A DNA stretch of 64,000 bases from Channa striata (lineage: Eukaryota; Chordata; Actinopteri; Anabantiformes; Channidae): assembly GCA_033026295.1 (NCBI GenBank), contig CM065182.1, forward strand, positions 16,264,715-16,328,714, given 5' to 3'. Below are positions 47,060-60,917 of the stretch, piece by piece; position 1 is the stretch's first letter; each line of letters starts with the position of its first letter. A model generated the notes under the pieces. It was given only the letters and a program-made list of their open reading frames with translations, was not told the DNA's origin and ran no database searches. Position numbers and translations under genes: made by a program.

Positions 47060-49007
47060 GTAAGTAAAATGCCGTGCGCATACGGCCTCATTCTCATTAT
47101 TGTCTTTCTCTTCCTCCTACACCTACCTCTCTCTCCCCCTTTTGTCTGCGGCTTTCTCTCAGATATATCAACTCCAATAGCGTATGTGTTCACACATCAG
47201 ATACACTATCCCTCCCACCTGTCACAAGCTGTGACAAGCCCAAGTAGTTCATGTGTTAGACCTTCTCATTAGTGATGCCAGTCTTCACCTCTTCTGGCGA
47301 GATCAAAGTGAAGTCACTCACAACTGCCTTTGGGAGACACGCCCAGCTGCACAGCCACGGTGTTGCTCCCAGATAAAGGAACCATTCTCTTTCTGCCCTC
47401 TCTGGCAGCGCACGGCCATAATAACTGGGCACAAGCAATTTCCTGCAAATGTAAGATGTTTAATTGTATAGACATTGCAGCTTTTAAAAAATATTCATCC
47501 TTAACTTAAATCTCAGAATAAATTAGCCTTATTCAAAAATCAGCTAATAGCACACGCTGGTGTTAAGCAGACATTCTGATTGTATTACTTGTGATAGTGC
47601 GAACGTGGATCCTGGGATTTCCCACCCACACTCCCCACCCACATCTTCTCACGGGGAGAAAGGGAATTGGAGCGAAATGAAGTATTGCATAAATCTGTGT
47701 AGTGTAATTTTTCTTCTCGTCAGTGCATCTTCAAAATATAAGAAGCTGTGAAACTGTCATCTGAAACTGGGTCAAACTCATTTAAAACAGAACACAGTAT
47801 CAACAATGGCAGAGACAGGCAGGTTAAACTCTGATACACACACACACACAAAAAGCACGGAACGCTTTGTATTTTCAAACTAAACTCTGAGTGCTGCAGC
47901 TGTGTGGATAGTTTTTGTATTTCTTCTGCACACTGACTCTCCACAGCAGAGAACAAAAAATCGTTTAGGCTACTTCACATACACAGTCAACTTGAACACT
48001 GGCATCTGTCATAGCTACACTGTTAGCGCTGCCAACATTTTCCCACATTTCCAGTGCAGCCTGCACTTTGCCACTGTGTGTTTCTGCACGCCTGTTTTGC
48101 TCTGGTGAAAGTGATTTAGCATATTTATTTCCACTTTATCCCAGAAATGTTATCATCTGCAACAGTAATGAAATCTTTCAGAGTTTCCATTTAGCAATGG
48201 CAAAAACAGTCTAAGTAAATGCCAAATGTTCATGTTTTTATAATAGATTTGTTGTGGCTTTTGGCTTTGTTGAATCTTGTATGCTTTTTTTTTTTTTTTT
48301 TTGTATTGCACCTACCTTAAAATTACCAGAATTTATGTGTTGCCTGCGGCTCTCCCCCTAAATAAAGGGGACTTTAGGATTTAAACTTATTTGGATGATA
48401 CCTGTGCTTATAGTTATTGGGACCAGTCTCTTCTCATCTGGAGAACATCTGATTTCCCAGTAGTTGGGAGAAAGATTAATGATGCAGCTAATGTAGCTAA
48501 TGATTGTGTTCATTCCAGATCAATCTGATCATTATTTATTTGAATTGTTATTTTGCTGTAAAATGTAGATCCTTAAATTTTAGAAACTGAAAGCGGTAAA
48601 TGTCTGATCATGGTTGTAAAAGATTAAGCGATTATCAAAATGGCTGGTGCTTTACTAATCTGTGAATAAATATCTGCTTGTCGGTATATTTAAAATTGTA
48701 ATGTTGACACATTCAAGTGGGCCAGGGTTGTTCTCAGGGCTCATTGAAGTGTAAGGTCATAGTTGAGTTGCTACAGTCCACAGTTTCTGGATAATCTGAA
48801 GCTACCACCACAGGACAGGACTATGGATTTTTTTTGGCCAACGTGAACTAATACCAGAGTTGTCACAGAATGGCTCTTTAAAATGTGGTTCCAAAAAATA
48901 TTGTGAGGAGTTTCTAATCAATAACTTGTTTTAAAAAAGTGTATTTGTTTAACTTGTCATGAAAAGTAATAGTAAAAGAGTCTGTCAATCTGCCTTTATT
49001 CCTCCAG
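47060..49007 (+). other. myo18a: myo18a intron
   Basis: 1.9 kb; contains a short CA tract near 47838-47850 and an 18-base T run near 48285. No coding sequence recognised. Confidence 0.8.
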
Positions 49008-49094
49008 GAGAACATAGAGGTTGCTTTAGATGACACAGAGCCGAGCACCTCTCTGTCTGTGGCAGTGGTGGACCAAGCCTCAAGTCAAGCGCTG
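49008..49094 (+). CDS. myo18a: MYO18A exon: lower 50 kDa
   Basis: Encodes ENIEVALDDTEPSTSLSVAV and VDQASSQAL. 29 codons, phase 0 both sides, donor GTAAGT. Confidence 0.92.
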
Positions 49095-50652
49095 GTAAGT
49101 TCTAGTTTTAATGTGTCTCATTTCTGTATTTAGATTATACCGCATCTCCCACTTGCATAGTCGCTTTTTTTTCTTGATCTTTTCATGCATGAATCTGGAG
49201 TTGGTGTAATAATGTTCCTCTGAATGCCTTGTAGAACACCTGTGGGACTTGCATGCCTTTCATGATCTATTTTCGCATAATCTCTGGGCACCCCTTTTTT
49301 TTTTTATTGAACAACAAATATGATTTTTGAGCATCAGAGGTTTTCTTTATGTGAGTTTTTAAATATGGAAAGGTGTTGTTTGCAATAGGCTTAAAAAGGA
49401 GGGTGGGAGCTGGAAAACAGGTCAGGAACTGATTGCGTGGGCTTTGGGTTTGACAGAGTTAGAGTATTTTAGATCACTGTTGAGAAGCAGTGACCTGTAC
49501 ACCGAATAGTAAAATATAAACCAAATCTAAAAATTCTTGCTTAGCAGTAAAATACATTTTGATTAGAGAATTTGCTCCCTCATATTTTCTTGCGTTGTAG
49601 CTCAGATGAACGTTATCACAAACAGCCTCAGTGCTCAGTTCATTGCAAGCCTCACAGTTGTCATGTATCTCATCCAAACTGAATCTCATTCTTGCTGTCT
49701 GCTGATAAGAACCCGCAGTGTAACTTTCTGGTCACTGCTAAAACCGTTCTTGGTTTTGTGTGTTTGGTTCTTAAGCTCTCAATGTGGATTCGGGTCTGAG
49801 CCATGTAAACCAAGTTGGCTCACTGTCATGCATAAAAGAGTAATGGCCTACTCTAAATGTCAGAGGACACGGAGTCATGTTGTTTCATTTTGAAATATGA
49901 GCGATATTCAATATTTGCACTGATACGGCAGCTGAGATGTGTACTCACAACCGCGTTTTCTTTGTCAAGATGATAACAAATACTTTAAAATGCACTTTTG
50001 ATCAGCAATTCTTGAGTGGGTTTTATTTTCTTCTCCGTCTTCACACTAATTGAAATACTAATTGTATTACTTTTTAATCCCTTGTCCCTTGCCACTCGTC
50101 GTATTCATGAACCTTTTTTGTTTCCATTTCGATTTAAGGGAAAAGCTAAATTGATGATGCTATTACCACAGTAACTGCTGAAGGGCGTGGGGACCACAAA
50201 TGCTTTCCGAACTTTAATGTCTGACGTTATTATTACGATCAGCCTTGGCACAAGTGGCTCATACTGGGAAAACATACAGCAAAGAAGTACTTTTACCAAT
50301 AATGAATTAATAAAACACGACTGACTAGAGAGGCCAGCACTTGTCATTTAAAGGATCATTTTCAAATGTCCTTGTGCCAAGGTGGTTTATTGCTCATGAA
50401 TGGAGGACTATTTGTAAAACATCGTTTCTGAGGCAGACCTAGTTTATGATTACCTTAATATTAGTTATGAGGAGCAAAAACAGGTGAAATGAAAAGTAAC
50501 CTAAAGGACGCAGTCGTATATGCTTATCTGATGTTGTTCTGAAGGACTGAAAGTACAACCCAACATTTTGTGTCCACATTTCCACATTTCCCCACGGACC
50601 CGTGGCCTTTTAGGTGGGTGCGTGTATGTGTTTATATGTCATTATTTGACAG
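49095..50652 (+). other. myo18a: myo18a intron
   Basis: 1.6 kb, AT-rich; nothing recognised. Confidence 0.8.
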
Positions 50653-50791
50653 GTACGGACGGTACGAACAGATGAGGCCCGGGGCCTGTTGTGGCTGATG
50701 GAGGAGGAGGCGCTGCAGCCTGGGGGGTCCGATGAAACACTGCTGCAGCGTCTCTTTAGCTACTATGGGCCTGCAGAGGGCGAGAGTAAAG
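50653..50791 (+). CDS. myo18a: MYO18A exon ending in a GC donor
   Basis: Encodes VRTVRTDEARGLLWLMEEEA, GGSDETLLQRLFSYYGPAEG and ESK(G). Ends AAAG before GCAAGG, giving a junction of the same length as human. A GTAAAG six bases upstream (exon end 50785) would also keep frame but delete two residues. Confidence 0.9.
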
Positions 50792-50808
50792 GCAAGGAGA
50801 GGATAAAC

Positions 50809-50843
<35 letters not shown>

Positions 50844-51594
50844 CAAAAACACAGACGTTTAGCTTGGCAACCATTCTATTTGAACCCCTCTTAAAGATTG
50901 TTAAAGTCAATAAGGGAAAATTATCATATTTAAAGAAAAGCAACTAATATGATAATAGCAAACTGTAGTTTTGGTTGGGGAATAATATATGTGCACTTTG
51001 TGGGAACTTTGTTTTAGTCTCCTGCACAGAATACAGTAACTCTTGGTGGGCTGCTCTCCTCCACATTAAGGTATTAGGTTATTAACAGTTTGAGAATTAC
51101 TACAGTCTAAAGCAGGAGAAGGCTTCTTCATAGTCACATATCAGATTGTGCACAGATTGTATCATACTGTAGGTGAGTCATAGAAATAGTTTCTCTGTAT
51201 ATTGTTGGCAACCTTGTCAACACTTACCACAAGGTTACAGCTTTTAAAATTCACCCATGAGAAAAGCGTCACTTAACTCCTCTAAAATAACGACAGCTGA
51301 AAGTGTTGCATTTGTCTTCCTTTCTGTATATAGGTCAGATTTTTTTCTCTAGTTTATCACCCGCATCTCTTTCATAGTGTATGGAATCATGCTTGAGTCA
51401 GTCTGTTACATTATTTATGACAGCACAGTATCATAGATTTTAACATTTCACACTCAAGTGCACGGACAGGCTGAATAGTTAGAAACAGGTTGTGTTTTGT
51501 TGTCACTGTATTAGTAAAGTTCAGTTTTTTTATGGATTTTATGGATTTTATGGATCTGCTTATGGATTGTATAACGAGTCATGTTTTATGTTAG
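50792..51594 (+). other. myo18a: myo18a GC-AG intron
   Basis: 0.8 kb with GCAAGG donor and GTTAG acceptor. Contains an AC microsatellite at the 5' end and three copies of TTTTATGGAT at 51528-51557. Confidence 0.75.
50805..50851. repeat. (AC)n microsatellite, interrupted
   Basis: Two AC tracts interrupted by AAAC, lying 14 bases after a GC splice donor of myo18a. Confidence 0.9.
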
Positions 51595-51754
51595 GTCACA
51601 CTTTCCTCTTAAAGAGTGAAAAGGATAATCATTTCTTGCTGGGCCACAGTCATGGGAATGATTGGGTGGAGTATGATGCCTGTGGGTGGCTGAACTACGC
51701 CAAGCAGAATCCTGCCTTTACCAACGCAACCAGCCTGCTGCAGGATTCCCAGAA
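51595..51754 (+). CDS. myo18a: MYO18A exon: lower 50 kDa
   Basis: Encodes HTFLLKSEKDNHFLLGHSHG, NDWVEYDACGWLNYAKQNPA and SLLQDSQ. 160 bases, phase 1 in, 2 out, donor GTAAGC. Confidence 0.95.
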
Positions 51755-51858
51755 GTAAGCCCCACACATGCAAGAGAAGAAAATCTTTGGTGGGTCGTTC
51801 CTTGAAATATTACTTAGTGGTTTCTAAAGTCTAGGCTAAGGTTCTGCATCTGTTGCAG

Positions 51859-52045
51859 GAAGATCCTCAGCTCATTGTACATGAGCCGAGCGGGTGGAGC
51901 CACTGTGTTGTCAGGCTCCATTGCAGGCCTCGAAGGTGGTTCCCAACTGTCCTTGCGACGGGCCAGTAGCATGAGGAAGACCTTCACAACAGGGGTAGCG
52001 GCTATGAAGAAGAAGTCCTTGTGCATCCAGATAAAGCTTCAAGTG
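51859..52045 (+). CDS. myo18a: MYO18A exon: loop 2 / actin-binding region
   Basis: Encodes KILSSLYMSRAGGATVLSGS, IAGLEGGSQLSLRRASSMRK and TFTTGVAAMKKKSLCIQIKL. The Gly/Ser- and Lys-rich stretch corresponds to loop 2. Phase 2 in, 0 out. Confidence 0.95.
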
Positions 52046-53143
52046 GTGAGAGCAGAGGACGGAACTAATCCATCTGTCAAACTTCATTGTTATGTGTTTG
52101 TCTGCATATAATTCCACGTCTGGGTATGCCACTGGGCATCAAAACAAAACTTTTAAAATAAAAATGGGAGAAAAACAAAGACACCAGCTCCTATAGATAA
52201 ATTGACAATAACACTCAGAGCATTACTTGTGTGGCCGTTGCTCCATGTTTTCTCACATTGCCCCTAGAGGGACACATGGAGAATTTTAAATTATTGATGT
52301 TACCAACAACTGAGTTCTTGTAATATAATAGAGCTGCCAAACCCACTGAGAATCAACAGCCCAGTCGTCAGTTTCATGTTCAACAGTTCCATAGGAACCT
52401 GGATTGTTGGTGGTATGGGTCATAGCTGTACAATTATTGGACTATTCAGTGAAAGAGTATTCTGCAGCTATTTTGCTACTAACCCTGCTGCTCGACAAGA
52501 ATATGAGTATTTATTCTGAAAATATTTGGCAAAAAAAAAGAAATGGTGAATATCTGAACTGAAAACTACAAAGCAGTTTAACCATTAAAACAGGTGTTTC
52601 AAGTAACAAGGTCAATAACGGAACAGAATTGGTAACTTGTGGTAGAAAATATTTAAGCAAATGTGGGTTCAACGATAACCCGTGAATATACTGTATATAT
52701 AGTGAATATACCTGTGACATATAATGTTTAAATGTGATTGTTTGATTTAAGTCAAAAACAAACATGGGCATGTTTAATAGGAACATAAATGATGTATTTT
52801 GAACTAAATAAATAAAGTATTACTGAAAGCTGAATTCAGTCCACACTAAACTAGCTGACTTTAAAGAAAGGCTTTACAAAGCGTTTCTTCCAGCATTGTC
52901 ATAGTCTTGGTCGGCTGTTAATGGATTTATTGGAGCATTAGAAAGAATTGGGATGGCAGATTTAACCTGTGTTTGTGTATTAAAACTAAACTAAGTGATT
53001 ACTGTGTATAATATTGTTAGACCTTCATGTCAGACTGAATCTACACAACATTTGGTTGTTTAAAGCTGCTGACTTCCTGTAGTTGCACCAGCTGAAGTTG
53101 CCTGTTTGTAGCAGTGCCCCTAATGCTGCTCTGTCTTTTCCAG
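52046..53143 (+). other. myo18a: myo18a intron
   Basis: 1.1 kb, AT-rich; nothing recognised. Confidence 0.8.
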
Positions 53144-53369
53144 GATGCTCTCCTTGACATGGTGAGGAGGTCCAGGATTCACTTTGTTCACTGCATATTG
53201 CCCAAGGCAGATGCCCTCAAGGCCCTGAGCGGATCCCTGTTCAAAGGAGGGGAGTGTGAGGCACAAGGGGATAGTGGAGATCCCGGCTTAATGCAACTAG
53301 ATGTAGCTTTGCTCCGTGCTCAGTTGCGTGGGTCCAAGCTGCTTGATGCTCTCCGGATCTACAGGCAAG
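53144..53369 (+). CDS. myo18a: MYO18A exon: SH helix region
   Basis: Encodes DALLDMVRRSRIHFVHCILP, a variable loop, then QLDVALLRAQLRGSKLLDAL and RIYRQG, equivalent to the SH1/SH2 helices of myosins. Phase 0 in, 1 out. Confidence 0.95.
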
Positions 53370-53410
53370 GTGAGGTAGCTGGTTCAGTCCCACATTAAGG
53401 ACTTTTATTG

Positions 53411-53433
53411 ACACACACACACACACACACACA
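53411..53433. repeat. (AC)n microsatellite
   Basis: About eleven AC units in the short intron between the SH-helix and converter exons. Confidence 0.85.
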
Positions 53434-53521
53434 CCCCTTCTTGTTCATGTGCATTAAAATATAGGTTCCCCTCAAATGTCTGTTACACTCTCACGTTGTT
53501 TTCCATTGCTGACCTTCACAG

Positions 53522-53631
53522 GTTACCCTGATCACATGGTGTTCTCCGAGTTTCGGCGGCGCTTTGATGTACTGGCGCCGCACCTCACCAAGAAGCACGG
53601 GAGGAATTACATAGTGAAGGATGAGAAGAGA
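53522..53631 (+). CDS. myo18a: MYO18A exon: converter
   Basis: Encodes GYPDHMVFSEFRRRFDVLAP and HLTKKHGRNYIVKDEKR. 110 bases, phase 1 in, 0 out, donor GTAAGT. Confidence 0.95.
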
Positions 53632-54761
53632 GTAAGTCAATCAGGGAGAGAGGCAGTAAAATATACAGCTCCGCCAGTGGCCAAGAACAGTAAAGATTAA
53701 TGTTGTGAGGAGGCAGCTTCATTACATCTGCCCCTGATTTGTCAGCAGCCAGCTGACAGAGAAATAAACCTTCATTTATCAGAGCTATTGTAATGATCTA
53801 ATCAACTTAACCTTATCAGTATCACGCCTGTTAAAAAGCAGATCAGTGTTGTGCCTTACTGCATTCAAAGCCACAAAGGACCATTTGTGTAGATGTACTT
53901 ATCTTTTGTAATCTGGGCACTGTACCCCAGCCACCAACGCTTTTCCCTGTCGTCTGATAAGCGCAGGTGATTTACATTATTAATGTTATTTCTAGTAAAT
54001 CTATCAATAAGAATTGTGAAGGGGGAAAAAAAACATTTAGTTAAAGCTGGCTGTACGTTTTCTTAGATCTTAACAGTTTGGGTGTGCTGTGCATTGCTGC
54101 ATTGTTCCTCTGCAAGAGGAGCCTGGATAAAAAAAGTTAGTTTCTAGATAGAAATGTGAGCAAGAGAGTGAAAGAATGATGTTATGGGGGAGAAAAGCTC
54201 TTTTCTCCTGTGTCGGTGTATTGGGCCTTAGTTTCTGTGGAAACACTGGCAAACAAAAGCCCCTCAGTGCTCCTGGCAAACCTCTCCTGGTGTAATCTAG
54301 ATGTGGTCTTTTCAGGCTAGAGGCTCAAGTAGAGAGAAAAGGCTGAGACAACGACTCAATGGACAGCGAGGGAGGCTCCGAGCTGGTGGATGTTGTACAT
54401 CTGCATAGGCCGTATGTGTTCAGAGCTGCAATAGGGGCAAGACCACCAGGGGATCATGAAGAATAAGCCAGGAGCAGGTGGATTCGGGGATACGAGTTGT
54501 AATTGGTTTATGTCTGGGGTTGGGGAGGTTCTGGGGAGCCAAACTTTTCCCGTGCTTTCTGTCTTACTTTCCAAACAAAATACAGCTGGGAATGAATGTG
54601 ATCAAAGAGGAAAAAGTGCACTGTGCTATTAGTTCAGCATGGTAACTTGGAGGAGCTGTGGACTACTGAACTGTTACGGTGTCAGTATAAGTTCCCATCG
54701 GACCCAGCAGTTGAAAGACTAAGTGTGTGTATGTTTGTGTACATGTTGTGCCTTTGCCCAG
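53632..54761 (+). other. myo18a: myo18a intron
   Basis: 1.1 kb with no recognised coding or mobile sequence. Confidence 0.8.
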
Positions 54762-54827
54762 GCTGTGGAGGAGCTACTGGAGTCCTTGGATTTGGAGAAA
54801 AGCAGCTACCACATGGGTCTGAGCAGG
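54762..54827 (+). CDS. myo18a: MYO18A exon: converter
   Basis: Encodes AVEELLESLDLEKSSYHMGL SR. 22 codons, phase 0 both sides. Confidence 0.94.
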
Positions 54828-56321
54828 GTGAGTACCGCCACCACATCTCAAATAAATAAACAGCTTTAAAATGACTGAATAAACATTTGCCGCGAATCGC
54901 TGCCAGGTTCGCTCCTCTTAAGGAGCGAGCTCCAAACGCAGAGCTGCAGCACACACCTCTTTTTATCCTTCCATTTTTTTTTTTTTTTTTTGAAAGGACA
55001 CTTGCTGTCTGGGGGAGCGTGTCTTTCATTACACCTGTCCCTCTTTGAGGTTTGTCTGCCATTCTCTTCTGGAGAGCTGCCAAGTCTTGCCTCTTCTTCC
55101 AGTCTTTTAGCTGGTGGCTACCCGAGAGGCACGTCTGTGCCCTGCCTGACGATGTGACCGTAATTCCCTCTTTCTTTTCAGGTCATTAGAGCAAATTCTC
55201 GCAACTGATGGCCCTCTTTGTTTTTCGCCACGACCGTTGTAAAGTAATCACAGTAAACACTGCCTGGCACACTGAGGTCTAATCCTATCAGCCGGAAAGT
55301 GGCCATCAGCCAAGAAGGAAATAAAAGGAAACAATAATGTACAAAACAGTGGAACTTATGCTCGCAGATATATGCAGCGTACAGAGCCCTTCTTAAGCAC
55401 ACGACAGGAGAACGGGGTTGGAGGCAGCTGCACATGGTGCCGCACTTTGGAGTGTGAAATGGGCTCAGACGTAGACAAGCACAGTTGGCCATTCACAAAG
55501 CATTCCAGTGGCGTCTTAGCAACCTGTCTCACTTGCATGCCAATTACACCAGCCCCAAATAACCTTCCAGCAGTGGAAGCACAGACGGGATAAAATCTGC
55601 CATTGCAAATAACCACGTGTCCAAAACCAGCATAGCTCTATAGAGAGTATAACAGGCAGCTGATGATAATGAACGACAGCCTCTACTTCAAGCCCCACTA
55701 AGCAATTTGACAGGTAATATTCAGTGATGTCAGGGAATGCATCACACCTCCCTACTGGTTTGTAGATTTTCCTGCTAAAGCTGCTTGATCATTTCCAGCT
55801 TCTGCTTTGTTAACAAATCACATATGGATTTGGTAATTTATGAAGCACCGGGGCTTGTTGTGTAGCGAGACCTTGGGTGGAGACAGTTTTTTCGTCATCA
55901 TCCATCAATTTTAATAGCTCGCTGCCATCATATCTGGAATGCACTTGGAGTACCTAATCCCTCTGAGGTATTGACAGCCTGTGACGTGATCTGCTTCCAA
56001 TTGGCTGTTTACCCGTGTTTTACCTTTGGCCCAGATTAGAAACAGACAAGGCTGATTGTCCGAGATAATAACTTAATCGCAGCTTTCTCACTTAGATAAG
56101 ACTCAGTTGTCCACGGATTACACTGTTTCCTATTGATTTACTGCTTCAGTGCACTTATTTACCTTTTAAGTCAGTTCTCTTTTTATTTTGCTCTCATGTC
56201 TCACACAAATACATCAAATCTAATAGCTTCCACGTGGCCTACAATAAGCATCACATGATCACATATTAATTTTAAAAGTCAGCTTGCTAAGAGCGTGTGC
56301 GTTGTTTATTTTGTGCTCTAG
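54828..56321 (+). other. myo18a: myo18a intron
   Basis: 1.5 kb. Contains a poly(T) run near 54977-54990; no coding sequence recognised. Confidence 0.8.
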
Positions 56322-56450
56322 TTGTTCTTCCGAGCTGGCACCTTGACTAAACTGGAGGAACAGAGGGATGAGCAGACCAAGCGTAATCTAATCCTGTTCC
56401 AAGCTGCCTGTAGGGGCTACCTGGCACGGCAAGCCTTCAAGAAGAGAAAG
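56322..56450 (+). CDS. myo18a: MYO18A exon: end of motor and IQ motif
   Basis: Encodes LFFRAGTLTKLEEQRDEQTK and LFQAACRGYLARQAFKKRK, the single IQ-type light-chain site (core QAACRGYLARQ). Phase 0 both sides. Confidence 0.96.
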
Positions 56451-59400
56451 GTAAGACGGCGAGACGGTACATGCACATGAACGGCTTAGTTTAAAGTTAG
56501 CTGTAAGTCAAAACACCAAGGATACATTTCTCTAAATTGATATGGATATACAGTATACATTCATCTCAAATTTAATCTAACTCGCCATTCTCCGAGTGGG
56601 AAAAGAAAATCAAAGGTATTTCACGAGACACAAAGTTCCAAATGCATAAGCATTCTCACAGAGCAAGTATCAAGGTCCGTTTTACTGCTGTTTCGTTTTC
56701 TTATTTTTGTAAAGTAGATGAAGAATGTGAGCTCCAGAGGCCGTGTTGCCTAGGAGTCCTCCAGGAGTTGAGAGTTCCTTGTTCAGAGCTAATTTTAGTT
56801 CCTATTTGCTCTGCTCTTGGGGTAGATCTAACCAGCTCAGCTGTAAATCTTCAACTAATTACAAATGTGTTCTCTAAATCTATTGCCCTTAACCCTCTCC
56901 CTGCTGTTCCGTACTCCCATTCAATCATCTTACCCACGGGGATATTTGATAGTGACACATCCATTTTCTGTTTCTCTTTATCAAACCGCTCCTCTTAAAT
57001 ACGCCCTTATCAAACGTGCTACTGACTCACGCAGCTGCCTGCTCCACCCACCTTCTATTTTCTCCTACCGTGTGATTGGCCCGTCTCTCTGGACCGCGTA
57101 CATTTCCTCGTGTGATGTATGAGCCCCACAGACCTCGGTGATTACTGTTTAAGCGAATGTGCAGCTTCAGCTGGCTAGTGATGAACCAGAAGCAACCGGA
57201 CTCAAACATCACTGCTCTCCGTCCACTATGACATGCTGATAGTGATGAGATTGCTTGTTCACTTGCAAATAGTGCGAGCAAAACTATTAAATTGTCATTT
57301 TTGTAATAAGGTAAATCAATAACCTTTTTATATTACTGGATTTCCAGCCTTCCTTTGTTTCCTCCGTTTTTTTTACTCTGAGAGATTTAGTAATGGATGT
57401 GGGTTGAAAATCATGGTTCAAAGGTCATTTTTCACACAGCTAAGCAGACTAAGCGTCTGGTGCTTCATAATCTGCTTGGACTTGGAGAAAATCAAGAGCA
57501 AGAAACCATTAAAAATTGCTAGGCAACTGTGCAATTATAAAATCCATTAGCAAAGAGGATAGTTTTTTCCTCTCTCTCTCTCTCTCCATATGCCACCTAT
57601 CACCTACAAATGTATTTATAACGGAAAGATAACACTTTTTTTTTATCTATCTTGTAAGTCTCTTACTCTTAAACTCAATTTACAATAAGTCACCAAGACT
57701 GTAAGATACTGTAATATGTAACATATAATTATGAATGTGGTGGGAGCTCTCACAGATTATATCATGTCAGGGGTCGACTATAGGATAATTTAGTGTAGAG
57801 GCTTGTTAAACTGTGCACGTGATAATACTTTGCTTTCACAGTCACATACAGTTTTTTCAAATGAAGTTCAGTTCAAGCCAGTTCATTTAAAACCAACTAA
57901 ACTTCCAGTTACTAAGCAAACTAAATATAAACTGATTACTAGTGAGCTTTAAAGTAGTGACAAGCAACATTTTTTTTATGTCTTGGTCAGAGCCAGGCTA
58001 GATCTTATCCCTTTATAATAATTAATAATACAGACCATTGTGTAATTACAACATACTACGCTTATATGAGGACAGCTTGCATCAACAATGAAATATTTGG
58101 ATCAGAAATAGATTGGTGCAGTTGTGCACAGAAGTGGAAAACAGCAGTCCAGTGTAGTCATGTCAAACCAGCTTCCAACTCCAAACAATACTTTGTTACT
58201 ATTATAGAAATATATATTAAAGCTTTTACCATTATTAGGTCAGTGTCGACACACACGTCAGACAGGGATGTGAGGAGCGGTGCCATGTCTGGTTTGGTTC
58301 TGCTTGCATTCTCCTTTTCTCACCGACTGTTGAGTAATAACTCTTTCCGATTTATTCAGCTGTCGGTATATATAGTCACATCTTCCATTGATTATGTGAA
58401 GGACATGTTTTCCCACTGAATTTCATTCTGTTTATATTATTCCTGATTCAATTAGTTGAGACCACAGTAAACGCAGGTCGGTAGTGGATTATTGAGTTAC
58501 TATCCATCTCCCCCTCTCTCCACATGGAAGACTTACAGTGTTTTGCTGTTCAATTGCAGAATAATCATCATATAATAACATTCACTTGCACCCTTGCTGT
58601 TACCCTGTTATCCCTTTGTGAAAATTGATAAGGCTGCATCGCCTCTCGCACTGTTTGAAGTATCCAGTCTTAGCAGGTATACAGTAGTAGATCGTCATTT
58701 GCCTCGGGAACAGTGCAGACAAGTTCTGGTGAAGCCTCTCAGACACTTACTGCTTGATGTATGTGGATGTGACAGAAAGTCACAAGTTCCCTTGATTGAT
58801 ATTCTCTGGCATGTTAACCTTGTGAAGCTGTGCCAAGCCCACTGACATTAAATGACAAAACCACAATTTTTCTTGTTTTTTCACCCCCTCTTTCAAATGT
58901 CTCCTCAAGGGGACACTCTGACATTTTAAAAGTCTGTTATTTTGCCTCAGCAGGCACTTACCGTATTGGGTGTTTTGTCCTTCAGGTACCCTATAGATGT
59001 TTTTTTTTTTTTTAATAGTTATTTGCATTGAAATCAGTGTGAGGCAGCAACCACGAGCTTTAGCCCGGCAGTACTATTCCCATTCATTTCACCGGTTCTT
59101 TTCATTGCAGCAGTGCTCACTGAATGTTAAGATATACCTTTATCAGACAGGGGATTCTACAGGATATCTCATTCATTTGAAACATGCCTCCCCATAGTCC
59201 CGTATTAAAGACCTCCCACTATAAAGGTGTGGCCTGGCTCTGCATCGGTATGAGGCACATTTGGTTGCATAGTGCGTACCACATACATTTTAAAGCCATG
59301 CTACAGCACCTCCGGTCGCTAGTATTAAAGCGCTTTAAAATATAACAGTACAATTTGAGACTGCAATGCCATTTCATACTGTCATGATGATATTAGCTCA

Positions 59401-60503
59401 TTTCACTTTACATCTAATCAAAGCTGTTGTTGCCGCTGAAGAAATCCCCAGAAACTGAGCATAAAGTGTGCATGCTTCACAAGCGGCATCAAAGTAGCAT
59501 CAGGCAGTGCTGCACTCGCATATTACAACACTCAGATAGCTCACAGACTGCACAGTGTACATAAAAAAACCCACTAAAATCAAATCTGTAACTATATAAA
59601 CATGTAACGCTGAGCCAGAGAATAGCGTGCATGTTTTTGTCTTAATCTTGGCTCCGAGTCTAGTGCGCAGCTAACCGCCTTACAGTTGTCACACCCTCTT
59701 AATGTGTGTATGAATACCAAATGGTTATCCACAGTGCTCATGTCGCATAGTCTTTTGTTTATTTTGTATTCAATTTAGACTAAATATGACAAGTGAGACC
59801 CGTTTAAATCTTCTGTCAGAGATTTGCTGCATTTTGCTCCACGTTAAGGCTTTCACTGTGTGACAAATCCTAATTGGTCATAGAGAGTACCTTCAGGGCG
59901 AAATGTACCTGATGCTGAGAATTGTGTTGCTCTAATTGGGTTTGCCCATAATCTGCTGCTGCTGGAGAGCCTCATGCATAAGCAGCATGGAAATCGTGTA
60001 ATACTTGGAATTAGCTGCCAACATGTTTGATTTAATTAATCAAAAATTAGCTTCCAGCCTTGGAACACACTCTGCAGAATATTCTCCAGAGGAGGATGGC
60101 AAGTCCTGGGATAGCTGCTAGCCCATAAACAAGCAATATAACACAAGAGTGAGGAATGTAATGTTTTCCAAATGGTGTTTGTCAGTGGTGAGGTTGATAG
60201 GGTAGCAGTAGATGGGTTATGAAAAGCAATTATTCCATTGGGTAATTAAGAGTTTCCTAATTTTCCAGGACTGTTCCATGGACCACTGGTCACTGCAGCC
60301 CTGTGATACCTTTGCATTAAACTTAATGAAATATGTAACAGTGTGTTTGCTGCAGTTAGGGCTTTACTGTCTCTGTTGTCTTAGTTATGACACGCTTATT
60401 TGTTAGGAAGATTATGTACAGAACCAAATAATTATATGATTACAATTTTTTTGTAATTGTGTATGGGTTCCTCTTTACTAACTGATTCTCTGTATGTGTT
60501 TAG
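56451..60503 (+). other. myo18a: myo18a intron
   Basis: 4.1 kb, AT-rich, largest intron in the tail-proximal part. No exon, RNA gene or recognisable transposon seen on either strand. Confidence 0.75.
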
Positions 60504-60647
60504 ATTCAGGATCTGGCAATCCGTTGCATCCAGAAAAACATAAAGAAGAACCGAGGGGTGAAGGACTGGCCATGGTGGAAGCTGTTCACCACGGTCCAGC
60601 CTCTCATTAAGGTCCAGCTCACAGAGGAGCAGATGCGAAGCAAAGAC
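60504..60647 (+). CDS. myo18a: MYO18A exon: neck to coiled coil
   Basis: Encodes IQDLAIRCIQKNIKKNRGVK, DWPWWKLFTTVQPLI and KVQLTEEQMRSKD. The DWPWWKLFT motif marks the neck/tail junction of class II and XVIII myosins. Phase 0 both sides. Confidence 0.96.
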
Positions 60648-60827
60648 GTGAGCACACTGAGATTCCTCTCAGCTGGACAGCCTCTGATCCACATTTGCCA
60701 CTGCAGAGTGCCACTTCCTGTCACTCATTTTAGACATTTCTTGCTAAACGTAACGTGATGAAGGTGAATGTGTAACGTTACGTGAAACCTACAGAACTAT
60801 AACTACTTTATAACTGCTGTGCTCTAG

Positions 60828-60917
60828 GAGGAGATACAGCTGCAGAAATCGAAGCTCGAGAGGGTGGAGAAGGAACGAAATGAGCTGAGGCTGAACACGG
60901 ATCGATTGGAGAGCAGG
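60828..60917 (+). CDS. myo18a: MYO18A exon: coiled coil
   Basis: Encodes EEIQLQKSKLERVEKERNEL and RLNTDRLESR, heptad-patterned. 30 codons, phase 0. Confidence 0.95.
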